From IMG/VR virus record IMGVR_UViG_3300044971_000875, positions 1-57,683 of that record: DNA of 57,683 bases. One strand, written 5' to 3'. The translations under genes were made by a program, and so were the position numbers. Below, one piece after another: positions 7,146 through 14,838 of this stretch. A model generated the notes under the pieces. It did not search any database, had not been told where the DNA came from, and was given only the letters and a program-made list of their open reading frames with translations. The first letter of the stretch is position 1, and every line of letters begins with the position of its first letter. Origin of the DNA: a virus.

Positions 7146-7899
7146 AAGAGATATAACAATTGTCATGGCTACCTCTGTAATTCCAGATCACCCAAGTACA
7201 AATATGATAGAGCAAACAATTAGTGATATTCGTGTTCACTTTCCAGACAACGAAATTATTATGCAAATAGATGGTCTTAGAGAAGAACAACAAAACCGTA
7301 AAAAAGATTACGATGAATATAAAAATCGTATTTTATGGAAATGCTTGCATGAGGATAAAAACATATTGCCTTTTGTATTTAAAGAGCATAGCCATCAAAC
7401 TAACATGATGCGTCAAACAATCAATGAAATTAAAACACCGCTATTGCTTTACATTGAAGGAGATGCCCCATTAACTCCAGATGTAGCAATAGACTGGGAT
7501 AAATGCTTAGACATGTTTGAGTATAATAAAGCAAACACCATTCGTTTTCATTTTGAATCATCCATACCGAAAGATCACGAACACCTAATGTTTGGTTTAG
7601 AAGATGGGTTTATGAAAACAATACAGTGGAGTCAACGACCACATCTAAGTAGAAAAAAATATTATAAAGATATAGTGCTTCCAAGATGTAAAGATAAATT
7701 TTTTATAGAAGATACATTTCATGGAGCAATTCAAGACGATATATCTCCGTATGAAGTGTTTAATCAAGAAGGTTGGGAGATGCATAAACTTTGGATATAT
7801 CACCCTGAAGGTAGTATTAAACGTTCTTATCACTTAGATGGTCGTCAAGGTACCCGAAAATTTACGGTAGACGATGAAACTTGGGGGTATAAAGAATGA
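7138..7899 (+). CDS. GT-A-like glycosyltransferase
   Basis: This 253-residue protein begins with a nucleotide-sugar transferase-like strand (ITIVMATSVIPDHPSTNMIEQTISDIRVHFPDNEIIMQIDG). LLLYIEGDAPL stands where a DxD-like metal site is expected. Its second half (LEDGFMKTIQWSQRPHLSRKKYY, DDISPYEVFNQEGWEMHKLWIYHPEG) is like hypothetical phage transferases. It overlaps both neighbours by a few bases. The family call is by fold pattern only. Confidence 0.65.
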   Translation: MHKRDITIVMATSVIPDHPSTNMIEQTISDIRVHFPDNEIIMQIDGLREEQQNRKKDYDEYKNRILWKCLHEDKNILPFVFKEHSHQTNMMRQTINEIKTPLLLYIEGDAPLTPDVAIDWDKCLDMFEYNKANTIRFHFESSIPKDHEHLMFGLEDGFMKTIQWSQRPHLSRKKYYKDIVLPRCKDKFFIEDTFHGAIQDDISPYEVFNQEGWEMHKLWIYHPEGSIKRSYHLDGRQGTRKFTVDDETWGYKE

Positions 7900-8933
7900 G
7901 ACTAGGCATCATAGCAAGATCAGACAATACTGGTCTTGGTAATCAGACTAAAGAGTTAGTTAATATGCTCAACCCTGATAAGATTCTTTTAATTGACTCT
8001 ACCCCGTTTAATAATAACAAGCAACATCCACACTGGTATGACCAATACAGTTGTATTAAAACACAAGGTTTTCCATCTGTTCAACAGATAAAAATGTTTT
8101 TAGGAGATGTGGATGTTGTATTAAGTTGTGAAACTTTTTATGATCAAAATTTTGTAAGGTTTGCAAATAAACGTGGTGTAAAAACCATTCTTCAATATAA
8201 CTATGAATTGTTTGGTCACTTATCAAACCCAGAACTTCCACTACCGACTGTTTTGCTATCTCCCAGTTTATGGCAAATTGAAACAATTCAAAGTATGTTT
8301 GGAGATAGAACAAAGGTAGTTCATCTTCCGCCACCCACTACTCCTGAGTTATTTACAACTGTAAAAAATAATAACATTTCTAAATCACACAACAGGCTAT
8401 TACACATTGCTGGTAAAAAAGCAGCCAAAGATAGAAATGGTACTGAGACTGTAATAAATATGTTAAAACACTCTAAGTCTGATTATGAATTAGTTATTAG
8501 AAGTCAAAGTGAAATAGTAACTAATGTAACAGACTCAAGACTAAAGATTGAGATTGGCAATCCAGAAAACAGGGAAGATCTGTATAATGGCTTTGACGCT
8601 ATGGTATTACCAAGAAGATATGCAGGACTATGTTTGCCAATGAATGAGGCTTTGCTTTCTGGTCTCCCCGTTTTTATGACAAATGTTTCACCCAATAATC
8701 AGATCTTGCCACAAGATTGGTTAGTTGAATCAGATTCTATAGGAACAATTAGAACAAAAGTTAGAATCAATTTGTTTGAAGCAAATAATGTTTTGTTAGC
8801 ACAAACAATTGATAAGTATATGTCTATTATTGATAAAACTAGTTATAAACAACAAGCCTATGATTTAGGATTTAACCATTTTACGCCAGCAATATTAAAA
8901 AATAAATACTTAGAACTCATTTCTCAAATTTAG
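7896..8933 (+). CDS. Glycosyltransferase family 4-like
   Basis: This 345-residue GT-B protein has the N-terminal motif MRLGIIARSDNTGLGNQTKEL (glycine loop) and a C-terminal donor domain with LLHIAGKKAAKDRNGTETVINML, LEIGNPENREDLYNGFDAMVLPRRYAGLCLPMNEALLSGLPV-type signature residues (the E in NEAL contacts the donor). The ATG overlaps the previous stop (ATGA). It is the last rightward gene, and its final 17 bases overlap the 3' end of the opposing gene at 8917. I see no terminator between the two. Confidence 0.85.
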   Translation: MRLGIIARSDNTGLGNQTKELVNMLNPDKILLIDSTPFNNNKQHPHWYDQYSCIKTQGFPSVQQIKMFLGDVDVVLSCETFYDQNFVRFANKRGVKTILQYNYELFGHLSNPELPLPTVLLSPSLWQIETIQSMFGDRTKVVHLPPPTTPELFTTVKNNNISKSHNRLLHIAGKKAAKDRNGTETVINMLKHSKSDYELVIRSQSEIVTNVTDSRLKIEIGNPENREDLYNGFDAMVLPRRYAGLCLPMNEALLSGLPVFMTNVSPNNQILPQDWLVESDSIGTIRTKVRINLFEANNVLLAQTIDKYMSIIDKTSYKQQAYDLGFNHFTPAILKNKYLELISQI

Positions 8934-9609
8934 TTTTTTTGTCAAATTTATCTTTAAGTATTTTATTAAATATATTATTAAATGAACTATCTGCACTAGA
9001 TAAATAAGTATGATCATCTATATTTAAATTATAAGACTTAAGAACTAATGGTCCAGAGTTGTAAACCTTGACGTCCTCCATTTGTGTGCCACCGACATCA
9101 AACTTATTTCCGTAAATAGATCTCCATAAAAATTGATCTAAAAGTTCTAATACTAACTTTAGTTTTTCTTTTTCCATAATCATGGGAACGTGAAGTTCAT
9201 AGTCTAAAGGGTTTTCAAATCCCAAGGCTTTAAGTTTTTTATATGTGCCTGAAAGTTTTCTGGTGTATTGAGAGTTGCCATTTAATTTTTGATATAAATT
9301 TATTTTATTTAATAAATAACCCCCATGAAAATTTTCTATTTTGTCTATTTTTTTAATAATATAAAAGTCATCATTCATTAAAACAAATGATTTTGATATC
9401 TGATCTGAGGTAGAAATTATTTTTAAGTTTTCTACAGCATTTTTATATTTTGATTCTTTTTGTTCTACTTTTATGTAATTACCCACATACCAATCAGGCT
9501 TACCACCAACTACCCATATGTTTGAGTCTGGAAAACTTTCAACAACAGATCTAATAGAATATTTTAACTCTTCGTTAATGCCTTCTTTACATATATACAC
9601 AAAGTCCAT
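8917..9609 (-). CDS. Stealth/GT-A-like sugar-phosphate or glycosyl transferase
   Basis: This 230-residue protein starts MDFVYICKEGINEELKYSIRSV and has SKSFVLMNDDFYIIKKI, the NDD site typical of GT-A-like and Stealth-type enzymes, followed by a helical region with LDYELHVPMIM. AGGAGA precedes the ATG at 9609. An upstream in-frame ATG lies in the terminator stem and is rejected. It is the last gene of the leftward block, separated from the holin-like gene by a strong terminator, yet functionally it belongs with the converging sugar cassette. Confidence 0.65.
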   Translation of the reverse strand: MDFVYICKEGINEELKYSIRSVVESFPDSNIWVVGGKPDWYVGNYIKVEQKESKYKNAVENLKIISTSDQISKSFVLMNDDFYIIKKIDKIENFHGGYLLNKINLYQKLNGNSQYTRKLSGTYKKLKALGFENPLDYELHVPMIMEKEKLKLVLELLDQFLWRSIYGNKFDVGGTQMEDVKVYNSGPLVLKSYNLNIDDHTYLSSADSSFNNIFNKILKDKFDKKTKFEK

Positions 9610-9622
9610 AATTCTCCTGATA

Positions 9623-9665
9623 TAAAAAAATAAAGAGGGCAAGGTTTTAAGTTTGCCCCCTTTAT
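9623..9665 (-). terminator. Intrinsic terminator
   Basis: Read on the minus strand, a long stem (AAAG-x-GGGCAA paired with its complement, one mismatch, loop near 9643-9652) is followed by ATTTTTTT. It ends the holin-like gene transcript before the last glycosyltransferase-like gene. Confidence 0.85.
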
Positions 9666-9675
9666 TAGAAACAAA

Positions 9676-9957
9676 CTACTTTTTCTTAGCAGCCTTCTTT
9701 TTTGCTGGAGCCTTCTTAGCAGGTGCGATCTTGCTAAGTGCATCCGAAATAGCACCAGTATCTGGCAGTATGCCAAACGCCTTGTCATTTGGATTCAACG
9801 CTCTCAATGCAACGGGCGCTAAAGCAGCAATTAATGCAGCCCATAGATCTTTTGGATCTGTTACGCCAGCCATGTAAAGTGCAATTACAGCACCAAGAAC
9901 AGATCGTCCGTATGATGCAAGCATTGCCTTTGTATTATCGTTTAGTAAGTTATTCAT
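9676..9957 (-). CDS. Holin-like membrane protein with Lys-rich tail
   Basis: This 93-residue protein has two hydrophobic segments (about residues 17-30 and 38-52, around GVTDPKDLW), followed by LNPNDKAFG and a tail APAKKAPAKKKAAKKK. The layout 'AGVTDPKDL...LRALNPNDKAFG' is typical of small proteins called holins in actinobacteriophages. AGGAGGA precedes the ATG. A holin opens the membrane so endolysin can reach the wall. It lies far from the endolysin gene (18800), so the call is probable, not certain. Confidence 0.65.
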   Translation of the reverse strand: MNNLLNDNTKAMLASYGRSVLGAVIALYMAGVTDPKDLWAALIAALAPVALRALNPNDKAFGILPDTGAISDALSKIAPAKKAPAKKKAAKKK

Positions 9958-9965
9958 TATTCCTC

Positions 9966-10124
9966 CTAGGATATAATTTGTGTTAGTGTTTTATAGCCAA
10001 TCCACAAACCAATAATTCCTGCGACTCCCGCAAAAACTGGTGGTGCTGGTACTGGCAATTTGAATGCTGCGAACACGACACCGCATCCAAAACCTGTAAT
10101 GACTGATAGCAAAATATCTCTCAT
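9966..10124 (-). CDS. XapX-domain membrane protein
   Basis: This 52-residue protein reads MRDILLSVITGFGCGVVFAAFK, then LPVPAPPVFAGVAGIIGLWIGY. It matches the XapX (DUF1427) pattern closely: a glycine-rich helix, LPVPAPP, then a second helix ending GIWxGY. Members are small inner-membrane proteins of unknown function. Its stop lies just before the ribosome site of the holin-like gene and its start 2 bases after the preceding stop, so it is translated with its neighbours. Confidence 0.75.
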   Translation of the reverse strand: MRDILLSVITGFGCGVVFAAFKLPVPAPPVFAGVAGIIGLWIGYKTLTQIIS

Positions 10125-10125
10125 G

Positions 10126-10488
10126 TTATTCTTTTTCTTGACCCATTTTTGGTAAAAGTTCTAAAAGTTTTTCAGAATAGTTGTCCAAACCTTTATTTTT
10201 AAGTTCTTCTGAAACCTCTTTAATTGTTTTTTGTGACTGCTCAATATACTCAAAAGCCCAATCCCTAGAATCAGAAAGGAATTTAATAAAGTTTTCTTTA
10301 TGAATTAGATCATCGGATGTACCTATACCGCTTTTTACCTGGAAGGCTAATTCTTCAAGCGCTTTGTTTTTTATAAAAAGTTCAGCCATTAAAAGATTAG
10401 ATTTTTTTAGTTTATCAAAAGTAGACCAATAGGCTATGCCAAAGGAAAAAGACAGGGTGGCAAAAAATATAACAAACATCATTTCCAT
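10126..10488 (-). CDS. Membrane-anchored coiled-coil protein
   Basis: This 120-residue protein has one N-terminal membrane helix (MFVIFFATLSFSFGIAYW) and a long charged helical part with heptad-like spacing (KTIKEVSEELKNKGLDNYSEKLLELL). It belongs to the small membrane cluster with the XapX and holin-like genes, so a part in lysis or membrane control is possible. TACAAT lies 7 bases before the ATG and could be a leaderless -10 box, without a good -35. Confidence 0.65.
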   Translation of the reverse strand: MEMMFVIFFATLSFSFGIAYWSTFDKLKKSNLLMAELFIKNKALEELAFQVKSGIGTSDDLIHKENFIKFLSDSRDWAFEYIEQSQKTIKEVSEELKNKGLDNYSEKLLELLPKMGQEKE

Positions 10489-10493
10489 AATAA

Positions 10494-10982
10494 CTATTGT
10501 ACTCTATCCCTAATGGCATGAGTTACCCAATAATATAAACACTTATCACAACAAGGCTTGTTATATTCACTTTTTGTATCAATATAAAACTCAGCATAGT
10601 ATGTAGGATCTTTACGATATAGATTAGTCCTATGAGTGATATTAACACGATTTACGTGAGATGCACTATTCCATAGAGGCTTAGCAGTACCCCAGATAGG
10701 GCCAGAAAGGGCTTCTAGAGCCTCTATATTGGCCTGGTTCTTGTCTGTCTTAATACCCCTCAAGGTAGCCTCTGTAATCATGGCCTTTACGTATGCTCTT
10801 AGTGAGTGCTCAGCACCTTTCCACATCAAGACTGCTGGGTGATTTCGCCATGCCCCTGAAGTAGATCTGCCAGATAAAACCTTGAGTATCTGATAGGTTT
10901 CAAGTATCTGTTTATTTAATCGTTTATTGTCTAGTATTTCCGCACACTGATTATAATCTTTGTAAGGTAGAAAGGTTTGCAT
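10494..10982 (-). CDS. Pyrimidine-dimer glycosylase-like protein (MSMEG_6728 type)
   Basis: This 162-residue protein begins MQTFLPYKDYNQCAEILDNKRLNKQILE and carries the set W-RNHPAV-x-MWKG, SLRAYVKAMITE and H-RTNLYRKDPTYY. This is the pattern of the family related to T4 endonuclease V / MSMEG_6728-like proteins. The family is linked to repair of UV-damaged DNA by base excision. The role in this phage is inferred from the family. A C-terminal CxxC (CCDKC) is additional and may bind metal. Confidence 0.75.
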   Translation of the reverse strand: MQTFLPYKDYNQCAEILDNKRLNKQILETYQILKVLSGRSTSGAWRNHPAVLMWKGAEHSLRAYVKAMITEATLRGIKTDKNQANIEALEALSGPIWGTAKPLWNSASHVNRVNITHRTNLYRKDPTYYAEFYIDTKSEYNKPCCDKCLYYWVTHAIRDRVQ

Positions 10983-11107
10983 TAGTCTTTTTCTACATCA
11001 AAAATATCTAATTCAGATATTTTTTTTAAATTAGATGCTGCCCAAAGTGTTACGGCAGTCAAGAAAGATAATGTTATCAGTATTAATATTTTTGTCTTTT
11101 TTTTCAT
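10982..11107 (-). CDS. 41-residue membrane-anchored protein
   Basis: ATG 11107 to TAA 10984-10982 encodes 41 residues: KKK, a hydrophobic helix (TKILILITLSFLTAVTLWAA) and a short acidic tail. Its start overlaps the stop of the upstream gene (ATGA) and its stop overlaps the next start, so it is in a coupled operon. Function unknown. Confidence 0.55.
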   Translation of the reverse strand: MKKKTKILILITLSFLTAVTLWAASNLKKISELDIFDVEKD

Positions 11108-11223
11108 ATTGCTATCATTGCTCCACATCTTGTACAGGCGTTATAATTTTTTCCAGTAAATGGACATGCTCCAGCAGTAACTAGGATATGACCTTTAATT
11201 TTACAAAAAATAATTTTAAACAA
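11104..11223 (-). CDS. 39-residue zinc protein (PFTGK-CxRCG type)
   Basis: The frame from a TTG at 11223 gives a 39-residue protein with C-K-x-x-GH, AGACPFTGKNYNACTRCGAM. This is the Cys/His order of small prophage proteins of the DUF1660-like kind. The stop overlaps the next start (ATGA), which supports expression. There is no ATG in frame upstream; the TTG start is the only reasonable choice. Confidence 0.6.
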   Translation of the reverse strand: MFKIIFCKIKGHILVTAGACPFTGKNYNACTRCGAMIAI

Positions 11224-11231
11224 TTCTTTAA

Positions 11232-11462
11232 TTATTTAAGTGCCTCCCTGGTTATTAAAACAATTGCTCCACAATGCTCTAATGCTTTTTTAAGTTTTAC
11301 AACATATTGAAGTGCCGATATTTTATCATCATGTGCCATACGTAAAAACTTTTTTTCATCTAATTTTACAGTAAGAAAGTGATCATTGTCAATAATTTCT
11401 ACCCCAAATCCTTTTGGAGGAATAATTGAATGTACAGCCTTACGCATAGAGTCTGTATACAT
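11232..11462 (-). CDS. Small conserved-looking phage protein
   Basis: This 76-residue protein starts MYTDSMRKAVHSIIPPKGFGVEIIDNDHFLTVKLDEKKF. It has an alternating strand-helix pattern (FLTVKL ... ALQYVVKLKKALEHCGAIVLI), probably one small alpha/beta domain. It follows WhiB with one base between stop and start, so it is co-transcribed with it and may act with it. No family recognised. Confidence 0.65.
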   Translation of the reverse strand: MYTDSMRKAVHSIIPPKGFGVEIIDNDHFLTVKLDEKKFLRMAHDDKISALQYVVKLKKALEHCGAIVLITREALK

Positions 11463-11463
11463 T

Positions 11464-11745
11464 TTATTCCATAGTTAAAGACTGCCAAGTTTCATACCAG
11501 TCTTTTTTAGTTTTATGCTTATTAAATTCTCTTGAAACTTCTCCACCCTCTAAATAAACACCACCCCAGACTCCCCATTCTTTTCCAGAGACCCCGTTGG
11601 CAAAACATATTTTTTTTACTGGGCATTGTTTGCAAAGTGCATCAATATCTTTTCTAGATTCTTCATAATCTTCGTATTTATCAAAGAATGCATTGTTGTC
11701 CATTCCCAAGCATAAGGCTTGATCTTTCCATAAATGCTGTTTCAA
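11464..11745 (-). CDS. WhiB-family iron-sulfur transcription regulator
   Basis: This 93-residue protein has the four Cys of a WhiB [4Fe-4S] site (C12, C38, C41, C47) and the GVWGG turn (58-62), followed by a basic C-terminal segment. WhiB proteins are confined to actinobacteria and their phages. They bind the sigma factor and tune transcription; phage copies (for example TM4 WhiB) can shut down a host WhiB. The gene is in a run of short, closely spaced genes. All key residues are present, so it should bind a cluster. Confidence 0.9.
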   Translation of the reverse strand: MKQHLWKDQALCLGMDNNAFFDKYEDYEESRKDIDALCKQCPVKKICFANGVSGKEWGVWGGVYLEGGEVSREFNKHKTKKDWYETWQSLTME

Positions 11746-11747
11746 AA

Positions 11748-11957
11748 TTAATCCTTGTACTTATTTGGTATGTCCCAGCCAATGCGAGTAGGCTTATAAA
11801 TTCTATGTAAATACCATTTATCTTTTATTCTAATACCCATTGGGGAAGTTTTTGCTACTTCTGATTCTTTTAAATCAACAATGTCCCAGCCATGCCAAAT
11901 TAAATTTTTATTTTTGTTTACAATTTTTTCCATTGTGTTTAAACTTTTAATTATCAT
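11748..11957 (-). CDS. 69-residue conserved-looking protein
   Basis: The ATG at 11957 has AGGAGA upstream; a longer in-frame start at 11987 overlaps the previous gene and has no such site. The product has WHGWDIVDLK, GIRIKDKWYLHRIYKPTRIGWDIPNKY, Trp-rich strands of a small beta domain. It lies just upstream of whiB and is probably in the same transcript. Function unknown. Confidence 0.65.
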   Translation of the reverse strand: MIIKSLNTMEKIVNKNKNLIWHGWDIVDLKESEVAKTSPMGIRIKDKWYLHRIYKPTRIGWDIPNKYKD

Positions 11958-11964
11958 TTTTCTC

Positions 11965-12315
11965 CTAATATCTAAAAAGACCAACATTAATATTATTTGC
12001 TTCTGCAGTTAAAACCAATTTTGATTTTGGTTCTTTTGGAAGACTTAAAAAAACAAAGTAGTTAATTTTATCTATGTTTTCACTTAACCATGCTGGAGCA
12101 ACGTTATAGAATTTAACTTTTTTGCCTCTTGCTTTCATCCCACGCTCTGATAAATTGCAAAACTCTGAAACAAAATTATTAATTTTTAATGGACCAGCAG
12201 AATAAACAACAAACTCTTTGTCTTCTTTTCCCATATCGGAAAGAGCAACGCTCATAGCACGTAAAAATACACCATAGTCATTAAACTCTTTTGTTCCCTG
12301 CACTGCCACTATCAT
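11965..12315 (-). CDS. SLOG-like nucleotide-binding protein
   Basis: This 116-residue protein begins MIVAVQGTKEFNDYGVFLRAMSVAL, the Rossmann start with the GT(R/K)xF turn of YspA/DUF2493-type SLOG proteins, and continues with FVVYSAGPLKINNF and YFVFLSLP strands. SLOG domains bind nucleotides or nucleotide-derived ligands, and some act in signalling or defence. In phages they are frequent but unexplained. Its start lies inside the 3' end of the upstream gene (35-base overlap). Confidence 0.6.
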   Translation of the reverse strand: MIVAVQGTKEFNDYGVFLRAMSVALSDMGKEDKEFVVYSAGPLKINNFVSEFCNLSERGMKARGKKVKFYNVAPAWLSENIDKINYFVFLSLPKEPKSKLVLTAEANNINVGLFRY

Positions 12316-12709
12316 TTGGTCCTACCCCTTGTTTTAAGTCATCAAGTATTGATAACATCTTTTCTAATTCTTTTGCTGGCATGCCTTCGGCATTTAATGG
12401 TTTTATTGTTTCTTCATCTACTCTGCCATTTATAGCATTTGCAGTATAAAAAACATTATCTAATATCCAATATGCCTTTCCTTCAGTTATGACTACCTTA
12501 AGCATATTCTTTTGAATATGTTTTTCAGACTGCGTTATAACTTTAGGTTTATCAAACTTTTGTTTTGGAATAACATCTTTAACCATTTCATAAATAGAAC
12601 TTTGTCTATATTTATGTTTGCCTAAAAATATCATTCTTTTTTTGTTTGATATTTTAATTATAGACCAAGAAGACAGCAATGTCAAGCCTATAATTAATAA
12701 ATATTCCAT
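12281..12709 (-). CDS. Membrane-anchored conserved phage protein
   Basis: This 142-residue protein has one N-terminal helix (LLIIGLTLLSSWSIIKI), a basic stretch, then a cytoplasmic domain with KAYWILDNVFYTANAINGRVDEETIKPLNAEGMPAKELEKMLSILDDL-type sequence. It ends in a Gly/Ser-rich tail. The 'YWI.DN.FY.A...NG.VD..T.KPLN' pattern recurs in tailed phages of several hosts with no known role. Confidence 0.65.
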   Translation of the reverse strand: MEYLLIIGLTLLSSWSIIKISNKKRMIFLGKHKYRQSSIYEMVKDVIPKQKFDKPKVITQSEKHIQKNMLKVVITEGKAYWILDNVFYTANAINGRVDEETIKPLNAEGMPAKELEKMLSILDDLKQGVGPNDSGSAGNKRV

Positions 12710-12710
12710 C

Positions 12711-12872
12711 TTATTTAATTTTTTTCTCTGGCGTTTTGCTTAAATTTAAAACCATAGAATTAAGTTTATTAACTTCAAGTTGTAACTTTAATGACTCTAA
12801 CTCTATATCAGATAGTTTTTGTTTATAAAATGATATTAACTGAATTAATTCATTTTTTTCTAAATTATCCAT
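12711..12872 (-). CDS. 53-residue coiled-coil protein
   Basis: ATG 12872 (AGGGGG upstream) to TAA 12713-12711 encodes a 53-residue, almost wholly helical protein with leucines at heptad spacing (LEKNELIQLISFYKQKLSDIELE). It probably forms dimers. It may help the membrane protein encoded next. No family recognised. Confidence 0.6.
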   Translation of the reverse strand: MDNLEKNELIQLISFYKQKLSDIELESLKLQLEVNKLNSMVLNLSKTPEKKIK

Positions 12873-12882
12873 AGATCGCCCC

Positions 12883-13251
12883 CTATTTTTTTAGATCAAA
12901 TGCAGTTCCCTGCCAAATTTTTTCTACTTTTTTCTTTTCTCTTTCTACAATTGCACGACTCCAGGCAAATCCTGCGTCACCGCCCCACGCATCCCACATA
13001 ATTCTTCCATTGGAAGGAAAGTCTGGGCCATCAAAAAATCCTTTACCTTTTTTATCTACTTCGTGGCGAGAAAAAAAAGAAAACATTCTTTTAACAGTAC
13101 TAAGAGACATAACAGATCCATTTACGATATCTGTTGCACGACCCCAACCTACAGGAGTTCCTGCGCCAGTTGCTTTACCGTCTGCTTTCCATTTTAATGC
13201 ACGACGGGCAGCAGCCTTCATACCAGCGTTAGGTGTATATGTATCAGCCAT
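12883..13251 (-). CDS. Conserved phage protein (SLSTVKRMFSFFSRHEVD family)
   Basis: This 122-residue protein contains MKAAARRALKWKADGKATGAGT, GRATDIVNGSVMSLSTVKRM, FSFFSRHEVDKKGKGF and PSNGRIMWDAWGGDAGFAWS. This block is a widespread phage domain, found alone or fused to structural or protease proteins, with no proven function. Its Arg/Lys-rich helices suggest nucleic-acid contact. Its neighbours at 13255 and 13401 have similar 'accessory' character. Confidence 0.65.
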   Translation of the reverse strand: MADTYTPNAGMKAAARRALKWKADGKATGAGTPVGWGRATDIVNGSVMSLSTVKRMFSFFSRHEVDKKGKGFFDGPDFPSNGRIMWDAWGGDAGFAWSRAIVEREKKKVEKIWQGTAFDLKK

Positions 13252-13254
13252 TGT

Positions 13255-13401
13255 TTATTTTTTCCCTTGATTCTTTATGTATGGACCTAGTTCTGCTTTA
13301 ATTGTGCCATCTTTTCTTAAACGAACAATTTTTCCATCTTTAATTTGAATAGAATTAAATGGACTATTCTTAAAATAAGAACCTGAAGATCTGTTAGCCA
13401 T
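13255..13401 (-). CDS. 48-residue basic protein
   Basis: ATG 13401 overlaps the stop of the upstream gene (TAATG) and TAA is at 13257-13255. The 48-residue product is Ser/Lys-rich at both ends with a central IKDGKIVRLRKDGTIKAELGPY, two short strands joined by a turn. It is small and basic, so binding to nucleic acid is possible. No family recognised. Confidence 0.55.
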   Translation of the reverse strand: MANRSSGSYFKNSPFNSIQIKDGKIVRLRKDGTIKAELGPYIKNQGKK

Positions 13402-14198
13402 TATTTTTTAAACCTTAAAGGGTTAAATGATCCATCCCAAATACTTTTTGTTGTAGGTTGTGACTCTGACTTGTATGTACCACCACGACGCTTATATTCT
13501 TGAACTACCCAAGAATTAGCAACTGCAGATGGATAAACATCAAATTTATCTTTTGCTGCTTGCACTACTGTTGCGTATAACTTTGGATTTGATGGTGTTG
13601 ATCCACCCCTACGAGGTTGAATAAAATCTCCGTAGTTTGGTTCTTTTGCTTTTTCCATTTCATCATCCATATCTTCTGATTTACCAATTTGAGTATCATA
13701 CATTTCCATCATAGTTTTAGAATCTGCTGTTGATGGAATTCCAGATCCGTTAGAGCCCATTTCAACTACAAGATCTACTGATACAGATAGTGATTCAATT
13801 TTAATAACTTTAGACATGCGATGATAAGAAACATAAGATTTTTCTTCCCATGCGCCATCTTTTTCTTCATATTCACGAACAATAACTGGCTTATCATTTT
13901 CCATGTATTCCATAGAGTATTCTGATCCTGGTAACCCAAGTAATCCTGGATTAGTCATTACGTATTCAACACGACCAATCATAATTTCATCATCTTCGCC
14001 TACATATGTTACAAAGTCGCCTTCTTTAATTTCATTCATACTTTTCCCTATATTCCCTTCGGAACGATTAATTGCATAAATTTGTGCTGCTGCTTCACTA
14101 CGAGTTTTGTGACAACCCATAACTTCATTTGTCCCCTCTTTTAAAGCGGGATAGCCTGAACAACCAAATGAACCCTTAGCACCTATACGATATGGCAT
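13401..14198 (-). CDS. Multi-domain conserved phage protein
   Basis: This 265-residue protein has three parts. Residues 1-45 carry GSFGCSGYPALKEGTNEVMGCHKTRSEAAAQIYAI-like sequence, a short Cys-containing block common at the ends of phage proteins. The middle (about 55-150) is a beta-rich 'EGDFVTYVGEDDE...IGRVEYVM' SH3/KOW-like domain. The end holds NPKLYATVVQAAKDKFDVYPSAVANSWVVQEYKRRGG-like sequence, another phage module. Similar modules are fused to prohead proteases in other phages. No active site seen. It starts 6 bases after a TGATATAAT box. Confidence 0.65.
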   Translation of the reverse strand: MPYRIGAKGSFGCSGYPALKEGTNEVMGCHKTRSEAAAQIYAINRSEGNIGKSMNEIKEGDFVTYVGEDDEIMIGRVEYVMTNPGLLGLPGSEYSMEYMENDKPVIVREYEEKDGAWEEKSYVSYHRMSKVIKIESLSVSVDLVVEMGSNGSGIPSTADSKTMMEMYDTQIGKSEDMDDEMEKAKEPNYGDFIQPRRGGSTPSNPKLYATVVQAAKDKFDVYPSAVANSWVVQEYKRRGGTYKSESQPTTKSIWDGSFNPLRFKK

Positions 14199-14204
14199 CT
14201 TAGT

Positions 14205-14213
14205 ATTATATCA
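14205..14213 (-). promoter_or_regulatory. Leaderless extended -10 promoter
   Basis: On the minus strand TGATATAAT (14213-14205) ends 6 bases before the ATG at 14198, so the message probably starts at the start codon. No convincing -35 box. Confidence 0.7.
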
Positions 14214-14216
14214 GAG

Positions 14217-14549
14217 TTATTCTTTACGAGTTAGGCGTTTAAGTTCTTCTATAGCCCAAACATCTTGCTTGCGTAGTTTTGACATTTCTACGGGATCAAA
14301 AGATTTATTTGTGACTGTTACTATTGGCTCTTTTGCCAAGAAGTCTATGTCTACATAGCCTTTTTCCCATAATGAAAGTATTTCAGCATTAACTCTATTG
14401 AGATGGTCGTTATAAAGTTCTGGCATTACCTGTTGAATTTTGGAAGTAAATGAATATAACAACGAACCATCTTCAGAGTCAATACCCGCAACCTCAAGTG
14501 CTCCTTCAAGAATTAATTTTTCAATCATTTCGTTTTCATCTGAAATCAT
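14217..14549 (-). CDS. Conserved phage protein
   Basis: I chose the ATG at 14549 because AGGAAA lies 5 bases upstream and it follows the thioredoxin stop. A longer in-frame start at 14609 would overlap thioredoxin by 44 bases and add a basic prefix. The 110-residue product has MIEKLILEGALEVAGIDSEDGSLLYSF, ELYNDHLNRVNAEILSLWEKGYVDIDFL, a small helical domain frequent in phages of actinobacteria. Function unknown. Confidence 0.65.
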   Translation of the reverse strand: MISDENEMIEKLILEGALEVAGIDSEDGSLLYSFTSKIQQVMPELYNDHLNRVNAEILSLWEKGYVDIDFLAKEPIVTVTNKSFDPVEMSKLRKQDVWAIEELKRLTRKE

Positions 14550-14565
14550 ACTTTTCCTATCTGGA

Positions 14566-14838
14566 TTAAATATTCTCTTGAATATTTTTTTCATAGTTAA
14601 TAAACTCATTTAACTTTTCCCTTGTTTGTGCCCCAGTTACACGATCAAGTTCTTTGCCGTCTTCTAATAAAATAAATGTAGGAATTGATTTAACTTGAAA
14701 TTGTTTAGCCAAAAGTTGTTCATAATCAACATCTATAATTTGAAACTGAAATCCTTCTTTTTTTAATTCCTCAACGACTGGTCTTGTTTTTTTACAAGGG
14801 TTGCACCAGTCTGCTGTAAAGTAAAAAACGTTTTTCAT
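14566..14838 (-). CDS. Thioredoxin
   Basis: This 90-residue thioredoxin has the active site WCNPC (C12, C15) after the first strand, the cis-proline SIPTF (P53), and the C-terminal GxQ helix. It reduces disulfides in the cytoplasm; in phages it may serve ribonucleotide reductase, the host polymerase (as in T7) or redox-sensing proteins such as WhiB. Which applies here is not shown. Its start overlaps the SNase stop, so both are made together. Confidence 0.9.
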   Translation of the reverse strand: MKNVFYFTADWCNPCKKTRPVVEELKKEGFQFQIIDVDYEQLLAKQFQVKSIPTFILLEDGKELDRVTGAQTREKLNEFINYEKNIQENI

